Assembly (NCBI GenBank): GCA_000027065.2
Contig: FN543093.2
Location: 2,298,074 to 2,362,073 of the forward strand
Length of the DNA: 64,000 bases
Source: Cronobacter turicensis z3032
GTDB lineage: Bacteria; Pseudomonadota; Gammaproteobacteria; Enterobacterales; Enterobacteriaceae
Reading direction: 5' to 3'
The notes under the pieces are model-generated. The model was not told the DNA's origin, searched no databases, and saw only the letters and a program-made list of their open reading frames with translations. Of the stretch, positions 63,947-64,000 are shown in pieces. The position numbers and the translations under genes are program-made. Positions within the stretch are counted from its first letter, which is position 1. Every line of letters starts with the position of its first letter.

Positions 63947-64000
63947 AAGACTATCCTGATTAAACGCAACGAAAACACCAGGATAACGGCTGAAGATGAA

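Overview
The window is a 64 kb stretch of GC-rich enterobacterial chromosome. Almost every gene has a close Escherichia coli K-12 counterpart that I recognise by recalled sequence, and gene order follows two E. coli segments. Overall base use, the osmVWXY locus and the pattern of gene presence suggest Cronobacter or a near relative; the genus is my inference. I see no rRNA, tRNA, CRISPR array, insertion sequence or intact prophage.

Positions 1-38,000 largely follow the E. coli dcp-to-mdtJI segment. The order is: an edge-truncated DUF1264 protein and a KGG-repeat stress protein; yneE; a MerR regulator; the 31-residue mgtS; dcp; ydfG; rspR; an SH3-like exported protein; ydfZ with a good FNR-type promoter; the ydfI-ydfJ-rspB-MFS-rspA sugar-acid cluster; ynfA, ynfB, speG, ynfC and ynfD. 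A Tat-exported DMSO/selenate-reductase-type operon follows (ynfE, a dmsA-like paralogue, dmsB, ynfH, dmsD). Next come ydgC, the osmoprotectant ABC operon osmYXWV (replacing E. coli clcB), ynfK, mlc, ynfL, ynfM, an M32 carboxypeptidase, ydgU (its usual partner asr is missing), ydgD and mdtJI.

Positions 38,000-40,700 are a synteny junction holding an ASCH-domain protein and a LexA-controlled umuDC pair. From 40,700 to the end the order follows the E. coli ydcP-to-cybB segment in reverse: rlhA, sutR/ydcO with two palindromic operators, ydcL, tehB (no tehA), ydcK, rimL, opgD, then a type-B carboxylesterase, ydcJ, ydcI, an old-yellow-enzyme reductase, yciF, trg, frmA/frmR (no frmB), a low-GC islet, an MHS-family transporter and cybB.

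The most unusual part is the AT-rich islet at about 59,900-61,540. It carries a Tlde1/DUF2788-like annotation candidate better described as a Tlde1/DUF2778-type peptidoglycan-targeting effector, translationally coupled to a two-helix membrane protein (probable immunity protein), and a DUF2188-like gene broken by a one-base frameshift. Other points: a Trg receptor ending in a CheR-tether-like pentapeptide; a RstA-like box left upstream of ydgU after loss of asr; a plus-strand terminator with no annotated gene before sutR; and two copies of a long palindromic dispersed repeat. All homology statements come from recalled family sequences, not from searches.
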